DNA from: Natronomonas moolapensis 8.8.11
GTDB lineage: Archaea; Halobacteriota; Halobacteria; Halobacteriales; Haloarculaceae
NCBI RefSeq assembly: GCF_000591055.1
Contig: NC_020388.1
Location: forward strand, 1,550,001 to 1,614,000
DNA length: 64,000 nt
Reading direction: 5' to 3'
Shown: piece after piece, positions 8,982 through 18,184 of the stretch
Position numbering within the stretch: the first letter of the stretch is position 1
How the letters are laid out: each line of letters opens with the position of its first letter
Notes under the pieces: model-generated
Databases searched by the model: none
Told to the model about the DNA's origin: nothing
The model's input: only the letters and a program-made list of their open reading frames with translations
Translations under genes and position numbers: made by a program

Positions 8982-10052
8982 CTATAAGCCGCTAATGAAT
9001 AGCTGAAATGCTTTCGGAAGTGCAATACTCAACAGGATTTGGGTCCAGATTGTGAATGTGGCGGGATACTCTCGTGTTTTACTGACTTTTTGAATCCGGT
9101 CCTGCAGATTTTGCACGTATTCTTGGCGGTCGTCTTGAATTTCGTATTCAAGTATATCATAACGGGAATCAATATGAGCCGAGAGCTCCGCTTCAAGACG
9201 TTGAAGTTCCGCTCGCTTTTCACGGCGCATGAACCGATGAAGGATAAGCACCGCAAATGCAACTGTTCCGATTGATATAATCCACACAGTAGTAAATATC
9301 ACGTTCACTCCCGTATTGGGTACCCATCCTGTATCTATAAGCGGAGCATATATGACAAAGGCGTATCCGATCAATCCAGCACCGATATAATAGTACGCGG
9401 TTTTGACCAGTTCACCAAGTGGCCGAAGCCCACCTACCCCCTCTGGATCTAAGAAATCGATCCCGACAGTTGAACGCCAGAGCCGGAATGGTGCAATAAA
9501 TTCAATAGAAAAGTAGACTGCAAGAAACTGAATGACGATGGGTGTGTACACAAACGGAAGCACGAAATAGTTCATTACGTAATCGGTAAAGACAAGGCCG
9601 GAGGGATCCGTCACTGACGGGAGAAATTGAACAGTTGCGCCGATTACAAACAGGACCCACGGTAATTTCTGGGGAACGGTGTCAACAAGATCATCTGCTT
9701 CATGCGTCTGTGCTCGGTCTTCAAGATTCATTTCCCTCACCGCTGTGGCGTACTCTTTGCGGAGTTTTCGTGCTCCATACACCGCGCCGAGTAACAAGAA
9801 TGGATTGAGCGCATAATAAGGGTTCAGATAGTAAATGTGCACTTCGCCACCAATTACGAACAAGTCGTAACCGAAATCAAACGCTGTAAAGATGGGAATC
9901 ATAAATCCAGCATACACATATGATGGCGGGAAATTTCCGGGAAGTGACTCGGCAATTCGTTCAAACCCGAGCAATGAGGCAAACTCATCCAACCAAAGAG
10001 TTACCTCCGGTGGCTCTCGTACAAGTTCTTCGGCCGATTGATTCGTTGTCAT
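8982..10052 (-). CDS. Multi-pass membrane protein with cytoplasmic coiled-coil
   Basis: About 356 residues from the ATG at 10052; a TTG 12 bases upstream is disfavoured. Hydrophobic segments are visible around residues 45-65, 75-95, 130-150, 160-190, 220-240, 255-275 and 335-355. Between the last two lies a charged helix (MRREKRAELQRLEAELSAHID and onwards) likely to form a coiled coil. The N-terminus is acidic and soluble. No transporter signature is recognised. It stands alone on the reverse strand with 265 bases to the divergent gene at 10318. Confidence 0.7.
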   Translation of the reverse strand: MTTNQSAEELVREPPEVTLWLDEFASLLGFERIAESLPGNFPPSYVYAGFMIPIFTAFDFGYDLFVIGGEVHIYYLNPYYALNPFLLLGAVYGARKLRKEYATAVREMNLEDRAQTHEADDLVDTVPQKLPWVLFVIGATVQFLPSVTDPSGLVFTDYVMNYFVLPFVYTPIVIQFLAVYFSIEFIAPFRLWRSTVGIDFLDPEGVGGLRPLGELVKTAYYYIGAGLIGYAFVIYAPLIDTGWVPNTGVNVIFTTVWIISIGTVAFAVLILHRFMRREKRAELQRLEAELSAHIDSRYDILEYEIQDDRQEYVQNLQDRIQKVSKTREYPATFTIWTQILLSIALPKAFQLFISGL

Positions 10053-10456
10053 AGAGAATTCCAATCATAACTACGAAAAAAAAGTGTCGAGAAGTTCGCA
10101 CATTTTTCATACGCCAAACCCACGATGAATATGCGCCATAGGTCTTGCATACCAGTACGAATACCATTCCAATCTAGCAGCAATCTCACCACTCAATTTA
10201 TACATCTACCTTCGGTTGAGAATGGTTCTATGACACGCTGCAGTGTAAGATACGGGAGGGTAGACCCCTTAGGATACCGGCACTGGGCTTTTTGTATGAG
10301 ACTACTCAGATGACAGTATGGCAAACGATCCAACGATTCCACTTGGAGATATTCGACAAGAAGATCCCGGAAGCGACCGGCAAGGAGCGTTCAAACGAGG
10401 GTGGACTGCAGCTGTCAAAGACCTCAATGATGATGGGGCATCATCAAAATATTCTG

Positions 10457-11563
10457 CTCTGTTGAACGCAAGACAGCGACAGAATCAGTATTATGATATT
10501 AGATTTTTCACGGGTAGCTACGCTCTCTCTGCGGATTCTAAGATCGGACGATTCAATTTTAGCGGCTTTACGCAGTGGTCAAAACATCAGTTTCACAAGA
10601 TACCGCACGAAGAATGAGGTGGACGATGGCGATGCCTCTCACGGATACGTCCAGAGAAGGAGAGCAGGCGGCGAGCCTAACTCGCCGCCTGCGTCAGGTT
10701 ATGTACGATGCACTTGCGCGTGAGCTCCCGGAATTGGCCGTGCCAACTCCGGGAGCGAATCTCATCGCCACCGTCCTTCACCATCGCAAACACTGTCTCG
10801 CTCATTGACCGCTGATTGTAGACATCGTCGTCAATTCGAGCGTTGTGGGCCTTCTTGAGTCCGTTTTGCTCACAGTGTTTGATTACTGGTCGCGTTGACG
10901 CGTCACGGCAGGCTTCACGGAGATCGCTCCACGAGTACATCTTGTCAGCCAGCAACTCCTGCAGGTCTTCGGCGTTGCGCCGAAAGACCTGCAGTCCGAT
11001 ATGGCCGTCATAGGCTTTCTTCGTCGTGAAATGAGCATCCATGATGGCAAGTGAGTCCGTATCAACGAGCAGCGTCGTCTTCATAGCATTGAACGAGTAA
11101 CCGACTCGATTTCGGTAGTGTGAGCTAGCTTGATCTCGTTGGAAGCCACTGGCATCAATCGACGCAGTGCCCGAAAGCCCCGCCTGCTCCGCTGACTGGC
11201 GGAGCAGGCGGCGCAACTCTTTCATCGGAAATTCACCGTCCCAAACGCTGAACGACGAGTAATCTGGAGATTTCTCAAGGCCGAACACATCGAGGATTCC
11301 CGGCATCTCGTTCAGGTAATCTTCGAGCTTCCGGAGTGGTTTATTGATTTCCTCTTTAAGTAGAAGCAGCGCGATTTTCGTGGAGTTAGCGTACCCGTCC
11401 GCGCCGTCCGGCGCGGCGGGTACGTCTGGTTCCTCTACGTGGTTTGTGGCAAAGTCTCGAAACGTTTGTGCGAGGGTCCTGAGACGCCCCATATCGCAAG
11501 ACGGCGTCCAATTCCCCTGAAATCAGCGATATAATCCGCAGACGGCGTCGGTATTCAACGGAG
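10457..11563. mobile_element. IS5-type insertion sequence, 1,107 bp
   Basis: Left end starts CTCTGTTGAA at 10457. The right end read in reverse starts CTCCGTTGAA, ending at 11563. The direct repeat CAAAATATTCTG flanks it at 10445-10456 and 11564-11575. That repeat is itself nearly palindromic, so the true target duplication could be shorter than 12 bp. The transposase gene is on the reverse strand, followed by a GCGGCGAG/CTCGCCGC hairpin at 10669-10688 that looks like its terminator. Confidence 0.85.
10677..11492 (-). CDS. IS5 family transposase
   Basis: A 271-residue DDE transposase. The central SIDASGF gives the first aspartate. DTDSLAIMDAHFTTKKAYDG gives the second aspartate and the basic segment usual in haloarchaeal IS5 enzymes. 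The C-terminal YNQRSMSETVFAMVK segment contains the Y-(2)-R-(3)-E signature of this superfamily with its glutamate. It lies inside the element bounded by CTCYGTTGAA ends. It looks full length and possibly active. Confidence 0.88.
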   Translation of the reverse strand: MGRLRTLAQTFRDFATNHVEEPDVPAAPDGADGYANSTKIALLLLKEEINKPLRKLEDYLNEMPGILDVFGLEKSPDYSSFSVWDGEFPMKELRRLLRQSAEQAGLSGTASIDASGFQRDQASSHYRNRVGYSFNAMKTTLLVDTDSLAIMDAHFTTKKAYDGHIGLQVFRRNAEDLQELLADKMYSWSDLREACRDASTRPVIKHCEQNGLKKAHNARIDDDVYNQRSMSETVFAMVKDGGDEIRSRSWHGQFRELTRKCIVHNLTQAAS

Positions 11564-11715
11564 CAAAATATTCTGAAGGGCCGCCACCTGAGACTCTCAC
11601 ATGGGATAATCTCGGGTACCGTCTTGGAAGCATGTTCGGAGAAACAGATGATAACCTGAGACAGGAATTGTTCAACTGGTGTGAACAGAAACAAAGACGA
11701 GAACAGGAGTCCTGA

Positions 11716-12123
11716 TCAACAGAATTCTGTGCTGCATCTACTCGCCGGACCTGACACGCTACTCGGTAACGGCATCAAATATCTATCAGCCGTGGCTGGG
11801 CGAGAGCATTGGCGTAAAAGTACGCCCCACGGTGGGGTACGATCGGATGAGAGGCACTCAACTAGGTGAGGAAGCAATTAGCTGTTTTGAGTCCATTTTA
11901 GCAACCGCCGTGGGGTAGCATGACGCAGATATTCCCCGGTAGGAATATACACAATTCACACTCATGTGAAACGTGTGGATATATGTAATACGCTACGTCT
12001 TAGATGATTCTGAACTGATTTTGGCGTGTATAGCTACGAAATAGTGCCTCAATGGAGCTAGCCAGAACTGGGCAATAATTATTCGCGTAAGGTACTTTGG
12101 TAGCACCGATATTGGGTATAGTT
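11716..12123. other. Intergenic region, 408 bases, no gene seen
   Basis: No ORF supported. It has an inverted repeat CCCCACGGTGGGG centred near 11835 and a related GCCGTGGGGTAGC at 11909-11921. AT-rich towards the following gene, where its promoter should lie. Confidence 0.35.
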
Positions 12124-12372
12124 ATGGTTGATATCTCCCGGACTCTTGATGAGATTGAAGGACGAGCCAAGGTTTTCTACTATCTCATCGGAGCAGAGTG
12201 GTCGACGGCTCAAGAGACAGCTACTGATCTCGGTATGAGCCGTTCGCAAGCAGATCGACTTTTACGTAATCTATATCAGATTGGTGTTGCTGATCGACGG
12301 AAGAGAGATACGGATTCCCCAGGAAGACCTCAATTTGAGTACCGGATTAGCTCACCGTTCAAACCTGATTAG
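12124..12372 (+). CDS. Winged-helix transcriptional regulator, 82 residues
   Basis: Start at the ATG at 12124; upstream in-frame codons lack a better site. Residues 12-60 form a winged helix: KVFYYLIGAEWSTAQETATD, then LGMSRSQADRLLRNLYQIG as the recognition pair. A wing follows, ending in FEYRIS. A single-domain DNA-binding protein. It lies 113 bases upstream of the secreted PKD protein on the same strand and may control it; this is an inference from position. Confidence 0.75.
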   Translation: MVDISRTLDEIEGRAKVFYYLIGAEWSTAQETATDLGMSRSQADRLLRNLYQIGVADRRKRDTDSPGRPQFEYRISSPFKPD

Positions 12373-12485
12373 ATATTAATAAATACCTAACGTGCATTTT
12401 TATCGGCTCTAGCTAAGATTTAGTCGACTTATTACCGCAGGGCATGAGCAAAAATACTATGTTGATGCGTGAGCCATTCTGAGGT

Positions 12486-14939
12486 ATGATAGCTAAGATC
12501 CTGCAAATAATAGGTGGGATAACTATACTATCCGCTGTAGCTGCTGGCGGCGTATTAGTTGCAGCACCAGGGATGGTTCCAACTGTTACAGACTCGCCAA
12601 ATGATTCGGCGGAGATAAGAATAGTTGACAACCAGTGGGGAGAAGTAACAGAAGAGTCAATAGAGGTACAGTCAGAGGCTCAAATAACCAACCCAGCTAC
12701 GACGTTTCAATCTGAGGTGAGTGCTGATATTTCGATGAACGGATATCAGATGGTATCTACAACGACATCTGAAGAGACAATTGAGCAAGGCACATCGACT
12801 GCAACTATTGAATCTCAGATATCGAGAGAAGACATCCCAGAGTGGTGGGTATCACATATTGAGAACGGGGAAGAGTCTGAAATGAAAGTCGAATTATCTG
12901 GGGACTTTTCGAAAGGTGATCTCAACGTCAGTCCATCTACTGAACAAAATCGAAGATTTCAGACAGATATTCGAGAAAGTATCCGAATGCAGCTGAAGGG
13001 TTTTGAGGGAGATAAGGCAGGGTATCTTATTACAGTCAATAACACGAATGCAGAGTGGGGAACAGTAAATCAACAGCAGACAGAAATTATTTTAAAAGTG
13101 CCGGTGAGAAACAACCATCCTACTGAAGAAATCCCAGTTACTGATTTTTCAGGGAGCCTTAGACTTAATGAAATACTATTGTTGGATTGGGAATCGGAAC
13201 AAAATAGCTATATAATTCAACCCGGTGAAACACAGACAATTGAAATCCGGGCATACATAGATAATCAAGATATTGACGACTGGCTTGCAACTCATATAAA
13301 AAATGGGGAATCTTCAGATTACGAAATTGAGCTATCGTTGTCGATAGGTCCTCTTGGAGATAAGTCATCATTAGCTGTCTGTTCTGGCAGACTCAATACA
13401 ACCCTACTGTCTGAGAATATACCTGGGCCAACACGGGACGGGTGCGAGCTACAGCGGCCAGAAATTGTCGATAGTTTTGATACTGGTAGTTTTGAACTAC
13501 GCGAGAATCCTGTAATAAAGCTGCGTGACGAGAAAATAATAAGCGGCGAAGATATAGACAGTGGTGGAGTCTTACCCAACGACGGAGACAACCTGCCTAA
13601 CGGCGGAGACAACTTACCCGGCAGTGAAGAGGAGGGAGACGAGAGCTCAGACGAAAATACGCCTGGTCCAAACGAATCTCCAGACGCTATCGCTAACGCC
13701 GATCAGTTATCAGGTACAGCTCCACTTACTGTAACACTTGACGCTGGTGAGTCATCGGATCCTGATGGAGCTATTGAGGAGTACAGATGGAGCGTTGAGG
13801 GTCCAACCCCAGATGGGCGTAGTGAGGAAGTCACGAGACAGTTCCAAACAGCAGGAGAGTATAACATTGAATTAAGCGTGGTTGACGACGACGGTGCAGA
13901 AGATACTGATACGCTAACAGTAACCGTCGAAGCTGCAGATAATCCACCAGAAGCAGTTGCTGAAGCGTCTCCTACATCAGGTGAGGCCCCGCTTAACGTT
14001 GATTTTGACGCAAGTGGGTCGAATGACCCTGATGGAGACATCGCAGAATATGTATGGCGATTTGATGATCTAAGTTCTCCCGAGCGTGGTGAAGATGTTT
14101 CTCATGAATTTGATGACCCCGGCAGATACGATGTCCAATTAAGAGTGGTTGATCAAAGGGGAAATGAAGATACCGATACGGTGACAATCACTGTCAACGC
14201 TCCAGACAATCCTCCAGAAGCAGTTGCCGAGGCCTCCCCGACATCTGGGAAAGTCCCGTTAGAGGTGGACTTCGACGCCAGTGAATCGTCTGACCCAGAT
14301 GACGATGTTGCAAGATACCGCTGGGAATTCGATGATGGAAGGGGACCAAGGTTTGGAGAAGAGGCTACACGCACATTTACTGATCCAGGTACTTACGACG
14401 TTGAACTGACGGTAACTGACGAACAGGATAACACAGATACAGATACAGTCGAAATTGAAGTTGAGTCAAACGAACCACCGAATGCTGTTGCTGAAGCTAA
14501 CCCATCTTCAGGCGAGGCTCCACTAGACGTGACATTCGATGCAAGCCGCTCATCGGACCCAGATGGTGAGATCGAGCGATACACATGGCAGATCGAGGGG
14601 GCGACCCCCGGTGGACAAGGCGAGACTATTGAACGAACGTTCCGAACTCGAGGTGAATACGAAGCCACGTTGATCGTTGTTGATGATAATGGAGCTAGAG
14701 ATCGGACAAGTGTGACCGTTGATGTCGAAGGTAGGTTTCAGGCTAATCAGGAAACCGTCGATCTGGATCCTACGTTAGAATTGACAGAGGCATCGTTCCA
14801 AAATAGGTCTACTATGTCTTCGGCTCAAATTCCGAGATCTCCGCTTCAGCGTGATGATTCTATAGTACGATGGGGATCTAGTGAAATGCTTTCTCTCCCA
14901 TCTGCTTCGCGCGTAAAACAGTTAGCTGGAGATAGCTGA
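12486..14939 (+). CDS. Secreted protein with four PKD domains
   Basis: An 817-residue protein. Residues 1-25 are a hydrophobic signal sequence (MIAKILQIIGGITILSAVAA). Residues 40-360 hold two related beta-sandwich-like segments of the type found in haloarchaeal surface proteins, each with a W-(x)n-HI-NGE/S-S element (WWVSHIENGEES and WLATHIKNGESS). A short acidic, glycine-rich linker with repeated LPNGGDN-like units follows. Four PKD domains of about 85 residues run from about 400 to 745. Each has the SSDPDG core and a YDVELTV-like last strand. The C-terminal 70 residues show no membrane anchor or PGF-CTERM signal. Likely an extracellular adhesive or binding protein, retained by other means or released. 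Confidence 0.82.
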   Translation: MIAKILQIIGGITILSAVAAGGVLVAAPGMVPTVTDSPNDSAEIRIVDNQWGEVTEESIEVQSEAQITNPATTFQSEVSADISMNGYQMVSTTTSEETIEQGTSTATIESQISREDIPEWWVSHIENGEESEMKVELSGDFSKGDLNVSPSTEQNRRFQTDIRESIRMQLKGFEGDKAGYLITVNNTNAEWGTVNQQQTEIILKVPVRNNHPTEEIPVTDFSGSLRLNEILLLDWESEQNSYIIQPGETQTIEIRAYIDNQDIDDWLATHIKNGESSDYEIELSLSIGPLGDKSSLAVCSGRLNTTLLSENIPGPTRDGCELQRPEIVDSFDTGSFELRENPVIKLRDEKIISGEDIDSGGVLPNDGDNLPNGGDNLPGSEEEGDESSDENTPGPNESPDAIANADQLSGTAPLTVTLDAGESSDPDGAIEEYRWSVEGPTPDGRSEEVTRQFQTAGEYNIELSVVDDDGAEDTDTLTVTVEAADNPPEAVAEASPTSGEAPLNVDFDASGSNDPDGDIAEYVWRFDDLSSPERGEDVSHEFDDPGRYDVQLRVVDQRGNEDTDTVTITVNAPDNPPEAVAEASPTSGKVPLEVDFDASESSDPDDDVARYRWEFDDGRGPRFGEEATRTFTDPGTYDVELTVTDEQDNTDTDTVEIEVESNEPPNAVAEANPSSGEAPLDVTFDASRSSDPDGEIERYTWQIEGATPGGQGETIERTFRTRGEYEATLIVVDDNGARDRTSVTVDVEGRFQANQETVDLDPTLELTEASFQNRSTMSSAQIPRSPLQRDDSIVRWGSSEMLSLPSASRVKQLAGDS

Positions 14940-14973
14940 CACGAGGCAGCAGAGCTGATTACCGCGATAGGCC

Positions 14974-15126
14974 TTACTCGGGTTTCACAACTTCACCGCA
15001 TGAATAGCAGTCAACGAACCGACCAGTGTCTCCTTCAGTAGTTTCGTACTCGATGAGCGTCTGATGCGATTGCAGCTCGGTCTCGCACTCTGGACAAACA
15101 CCGAGTGGTTCAGTTTTGTTCGACAT
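14974..15126 (-). CDS. 50-residue zinc-ribbon protein (DUF7837-like)
   Basis: A short reverse-strand ORF from the ATG at 15126 to the TAA at 14974. It reads MSNKTEPLGVCPECETEL near the start and CYSCGEVVKPE at the end, giving two CxxC knuckles about 30 residues apart. The LIEYET element between them matches small haloarchaeal putative zinc-binding proteins. Whole-protein zinc ribbon with no other domain. It is convergent with the PKD gene and possibly a transcription- or nucleic-acid-related factor; function unknown. Confidence 0.8.
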   Translation of the reverse strand: MSNKTEPLGVCPECETELQSHQTLIEYETTEGDTGRFVDCYSCGEVVKPE

Positions 15127-15554
15127 AGCAGAGAATCAAAGGGAGCAACGGAGCGTGTGACATTGAATTCCGTAGCTCCCGTGTGTCACTCCTTGCTTTA
15201 TGCACAAAAACGTCACCCAGCCGGTGTGAAAGTGAAACTAGTGGCCGCTTACGCTGATGATACCAATGCTATCCCACGGCGGCTAATTCAACGCGGCAAA
15301 GCCGACTGAGGGGGAGGGGGAACGTGCTGATCGCATCGGTTCCGTTGCTATCTTCCCCACAATAGGCTATTACTCACATTATACGTTTCTCGCCCGCCCG
15401 TGGGGGGACATAAATACCACATTCTATCCATGCCAGTATACTAACGATATTCTGGGCTACGACATGCTCGATGTTCTGCACTGGGATCTGTGGTATACGA
15501 TGCAACCCTACCTATATATGAATGCATCACAGAGGAGGGGTGAGAGGTTCCAAA
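15127..15554. other. Intergenic region, 428 bases
   Basis: No protein-coding ORF supported. The inverted repeat GGGAGC/GCTCCC encloses a nested GTGACA/TGTCAC between about 15140 and 15187 and could form a hairpin. A GAGGGGGAGGGGGA run sits at 15309-15322 and CCCGTGGGGGGA at 15398-15409. The final 100 bases are AT-rich and include TATATAT near 15513, a plausible TATA element for the HTH gene. Confidence 0.4.
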
Positions 15555-15830
15555 ATGCCCGAATCAGAGGGATACAGAGATGTTAACTGGGATTTAGTAA
15601 GCTCAATCCGAGCCAGCAAGAGGCGAATGCAGGTCCTCAAGGCGCTAGCCGAAAGCCCCCAAATGAACGGTGAATTGGCGGATGATCTTGAGATTTCAAC
15701 GCCCTGGGTGAGACGCCAAGTGAAGTGGTTGGAAGAGCGGGGACTCGTTGAAGATCTTACTGAATCAAAACCGAATTACAAAATCTTTGGAGTAACGGAA
15801 GATGGAGAACACGTTTTGGAGGTCATATAA
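15555..15830 (+). CDS. Winged-helix regulator, first gene of an IS-split operon
   Basis: A 91-residue protein from the ATG at 15555 (MPESEGYRDVNWDLVSSIRA). The winged-helix core spans about residues 20-75: RMQVLKALAESPQMNGELAD, then ISTPWVRRQVKWLEERGLV, and a wing ending YKIFGVTEDGEH. Its TAA ends at 15830. In the pre-insertion sequence the next gene's ATG began one base after it. An IS630 element now separates them. It may regulate itself and the disrupted partner. Confidence 0.75.
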   Translation: MPESEGYRDVNWDLVSSIRASKRRMQVLKALAESPQMNGELADDLEISTPWVRRQVKWLEERGLVEDLTESKPNYKIFGVTEDGEHVLEVI

Positions 15831-15832
15831 TA

Positions 15833-16899
15833 TACTGACGGCTAAACTTATTTGTGTATAGAGCTTGTTTTTACGGTATGGACTACTTGGAGAAGATCAC
15901 TGTTGACGAACTCCAAGAGATTTTAGCCGAAGTTGATGAAAAGAAACCAGTTCAGAGAATTCTTGCCGGTATCGCCTACAAGGACGGTGTCGAGCAGCAG
16001 ACAATTGCGGAGCGGCATGATGTCCATCCAAACACGGTTCGTAACTGGCTGATCCGACTCGAACGGCTCGACTCAGAGCCGTTCGAGTCGGTCGTCTACG
16101 ATGATCCTCGCCCCGGCCAATCACGCGAACTTGACGAAGCTGACCACGACCAATTCATCGAAGCTCTCCACGATTCTCCCAAAGAAGTTGGACTTGATGC
16201 GCGTGCGTGGACGGTTCCGCTAGCCCAGCAGTATCTTGAAGATGAGTTCGATATTGAGTACTGCCGCCGTCATATCCGGCGATTGATGTCCGAGGCCGGG
16301 CTGTCCTGGAAGACAGCCCGGCCAGAGTACGTCAAAGCTGATGAACGAGCTCAGGATGCGTTCCGCAAAGGCTTCAAAAAAAGACGGACGATCTGGACGA
16401 CGACTACACAATCATAGCAATCGACCAGACACGCCAAGAGATCACGACGGATCTTGTCCACGCGTGGTTTCCAGAAAAAACGCGCCCGACACTCCCGGTG
16501 TCGGGCGCGTGGGAGAGTCTCAAACTGCTGGGCGGTGTCACCGCCAGCGGTGACACCTTCTTTCTGAAGTGTGAAGACAACTTTACCGCTGACATCACGA
16601 CGCGGTTACTGGACGCACTCCAGACCGAGTTCGGCGAGAAAATCTGTGTTGTCCTGGACAATGCCCCGTATTTCGCGGCGAACGATGTCCACGACTACGT
16701 TGAAGACACACCGATCGAACTGTGCCACCTTCCGCGGGGTTCACCGGAGCTGAACCCCGCGGAAGGGTGCTGGCAGAAACTCAATCAGCGGCTTGGTAAC
16801 CAACTTTTCGAAGAACTTGATGAACTGAGAGAAGCCGTCTTCGATGCGCTTGCGTCTATAGACCCACCAAACATCTATAATTATCTCTGTCCGTGAGTA
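15833..16899. mobile_element. IS630-type insertion sequence, copy 1
   Basis: Ends are TACTGACGG at 15833 and, read in reverse, TACTCACGG at 16899. The TA dinucleotide is duplicated at 15831-15832 and 16900-16901, as expected for IS630. It encodes one transposase through a frameshift. It landed between the stop codon of the HTH gene and the start codon of the next gene. The duplicated TA rebuilds the ATG, so both flanking coding sequences keep their ends. Confidence 0.85.
15878..16896 (+). CDS. IS630 family transposase (two frames joined by -1 shift)
   Basis: Frame 1 (15878-16417) holds the N-terminal HTH (QQTIAERHDVHPNTVRNWLI) and the winged-helix segment with LSWKTARPEY. Frame 2, offset by -1 and ending at 16896, holds the DDE domain: TIIAIDQTRQE with the first aspartate, CVVLDNAPYF with the second and HLPRGSPELNPAEGCW with the glutamate. 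The frames meet at seven adenines, 16376-16382. The same A7 in the same place occurs in the second copy at 19299-19305, so this is probably programmed -1 slippage yielding a protein of about 339 residues. Confidence 0.85.
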
Positions 16900-17335
16900 T
16901 ATGAACGAGCACGAACCTAGCCTGTTCAGACACTTCGAGGATAGCATCGGTATTAGACAGTCAACACTACAGGAAGTCCTACTGGGCGATATGAGTCCCG
17001 TGGAAAGACGCGCTAAGATCATTAACCGCCGAAGAAATCTACTGTTTGGCCGTCCAGATCTCGGCTCCAGCTCAGGTACTATCGAAATAGAAGCAGACAA
17101 GCTGGATAAAGAGGCAGAGGACGAGAATGATGAAGGTGAGGAGGAGAGTAGCGAAGATCAGAAACCAGCCGTTCTCCCGTTAGATCCTGTAGAGGTCGAA
17201 GCGGAGTCACCCACAGACAATGAGATCCGAGCAGCAAATGCTGTCGCACAAAGGCATCCTGAGGCGGAGAGCGTCGTGCTCGCAGATCAAATCAGAGTGA
17301 CTCAATCTTCAGGTAATTGGTTTGAGCTAGAAACC

Positions 17336-18080
17336 GGCACTGTCTAGTTTAGCACCTCGTCAGCTGGCGTTCGTCCGTTGAGCGATTGATGCGGTCGTTG
17401 GCGGTTGTAGTAGTGTGTGAACTGTTCAAACCATTCACGTGCGCTTGACCGACTGCCGACCCATGAATTATGGAAGCGGTCGACCCGCATTTTGAGTGTG
17501 TGAAACCACTTTTCGATGAGGTTTCGGTCGACGTAATCAAGCCGACCACTCAGTCCTAACCGAGCAAGGGCAGTCTGATAGCCATAGCCATCGACGAGAA
17601 ACACGGTGTCGGAGAGATCGTGCTTCTCGCGGAGTCCATGCAGAAACGCAGCCGCCGGATCGGTGCCATGTCGTCCAAACAATTGTACGTCGAGGATCAA
17701 CTTCGTCTCGATGTCTATTGCAGCGTATAACCAAGACCACTCTCCATTGATTTTGACAGCAGTCTCGTCGACAGCGACCCGCGTCGGCTGCGCCGACGGC
17801 GGGTCAGGAACGCTGTCAGCAACCCGATGCACCCAATTCCAAACCGCTCCGTGAGAGCGTTCTACGCCTAATTCAGCAAGAATCGTTGTTGTTTCTCTGA
17901 GTGAACAACCGGTCGCGTGGAGTCGGACGGCGAACGCCCTGACGGGCGTCACCGTCCGCTCACGCTCCCAACATTCTTCTAAATCCGCCGCAAAACACTC
18001 GCTGAGCAGGTCTGCGAGCATCATCCCAAATTGCCTCGACGACCTGCTCGTTCCTCAAACTAGTTTAACTAGACAGTGCC
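17336..18080. mobile_element. IS6-type insertion sequence, 745 bp
   Basis: Terminal inverted repeats GGCACTGTCTAGTT at 17336 and, read in reverse, at 18080. The direct repeat TAGAAACC flanks it at 17328-17335 and 18081-18088, the 8-bp duplication usual for IS6. Both ends and the transposase look intact, so this is a recent insertion. Confidence 0.92.
17344..18024 (-). CDS. IS6 family transposase
   Basis: A 226-residue DDE transposase. The N-terminal HTH reads GCSLRETTTILAELGVERSH. TRVAVDETAVKINGEWSWLY gives the first aspartate and the W-x-Y/L core. DTVFLVDGYGYQTAL gives the second. YNRQRPHQSLNGRTPADEV gives the C-terminal segment after the catalytic glutamate, which lies in RNLIEKWFHTLK. The stop codon overlaps the terminal inverted repeat. 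Two adjacent ATGs at 18024 and 18021 are possible starts. Confidence 0.92.
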   Translation of the reverse strand: MMLADLLSECFAADLEECWERERTVTPVRAFAVRLHATGCSLRETTTILAELGVERSHGAVWNWVHRVADSVPDPPSAQPTRVAVDETAVKINGEWSWLYAAIDIETKLILDVQLFGRHGTDPAAAFLHGLREKHDLSDTVFLVDGYGYQTALARLGLSGRLDYVDRNLIEKWFHTLKMRVDRFHNSWVGSRSSAREWFEQFTHYYNRQRPHQSLNGRTPADEVLN

Positions 18081-18184
18081 TAGAAACCAGAGATGTAATA
18101 GAGCGAAAACTTGGAATTGTAGACGATACAGCGTCTCCAGACCGATCTACGCCGAGCATGAGCGAAGCGCCGAAGTCATCATAG

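Larger units (their letters stand above)
10318..11715 (+). pseudogene. Small conserved haloarchaeal gene split by an IS5-type element
   Basis: The 5' part, 10318-10456, reads MANDPTIPLGDIRQEDPG and RQGAFKRGWTAAVK. The 3' part, from 11576 to the TGA at 11713-11715, reads PPPETLTWDNLGYRLGSMFG and ends REQES. Removing the element and one copy of the 12-bp direct repeat restores a single frame of about 93 codons (ASSKYSEGPPPETLTWDN across the join). The small-protein pattern GAFKRGW with LTWDNLGYRLG plus FGET is one I recall from haloarchaeal proteins of unknown function. The gene is inactivated as it stands. Confidence 0.8.
16901..18184 (+). pseudogene. Hypothetical operon gene interrupted by an IS6 element
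   Basis: ATG at 16901 (MNEHEPSLFRHFEDSIGIRQ); the frame runs to 17335. There an IS6 element with the 8-bp duplication TAGAAACC interrupts it. Beyond the element the frame continues from 18089 (RDVIERKLGIVDDTASPDRS) to the TAG at 18182-18184. The rebuilt protein has about 176 residues. It has a basic N-terminus (ERRAKIINRRRN), a highly acidic centre and no known domain. It was the second gene of the operon begun by the HTH regulator at 15555. The present ORF ends with codons from the IS end, so the product is truncated and altered. Confidence 0.75.

Noticed and set aside
15064-15309. An 81-codon forward ORF
   Set aside because: It overlaps the reverse-strand 50-residue zinc-ribbon gene and has no coding pattern of its own.
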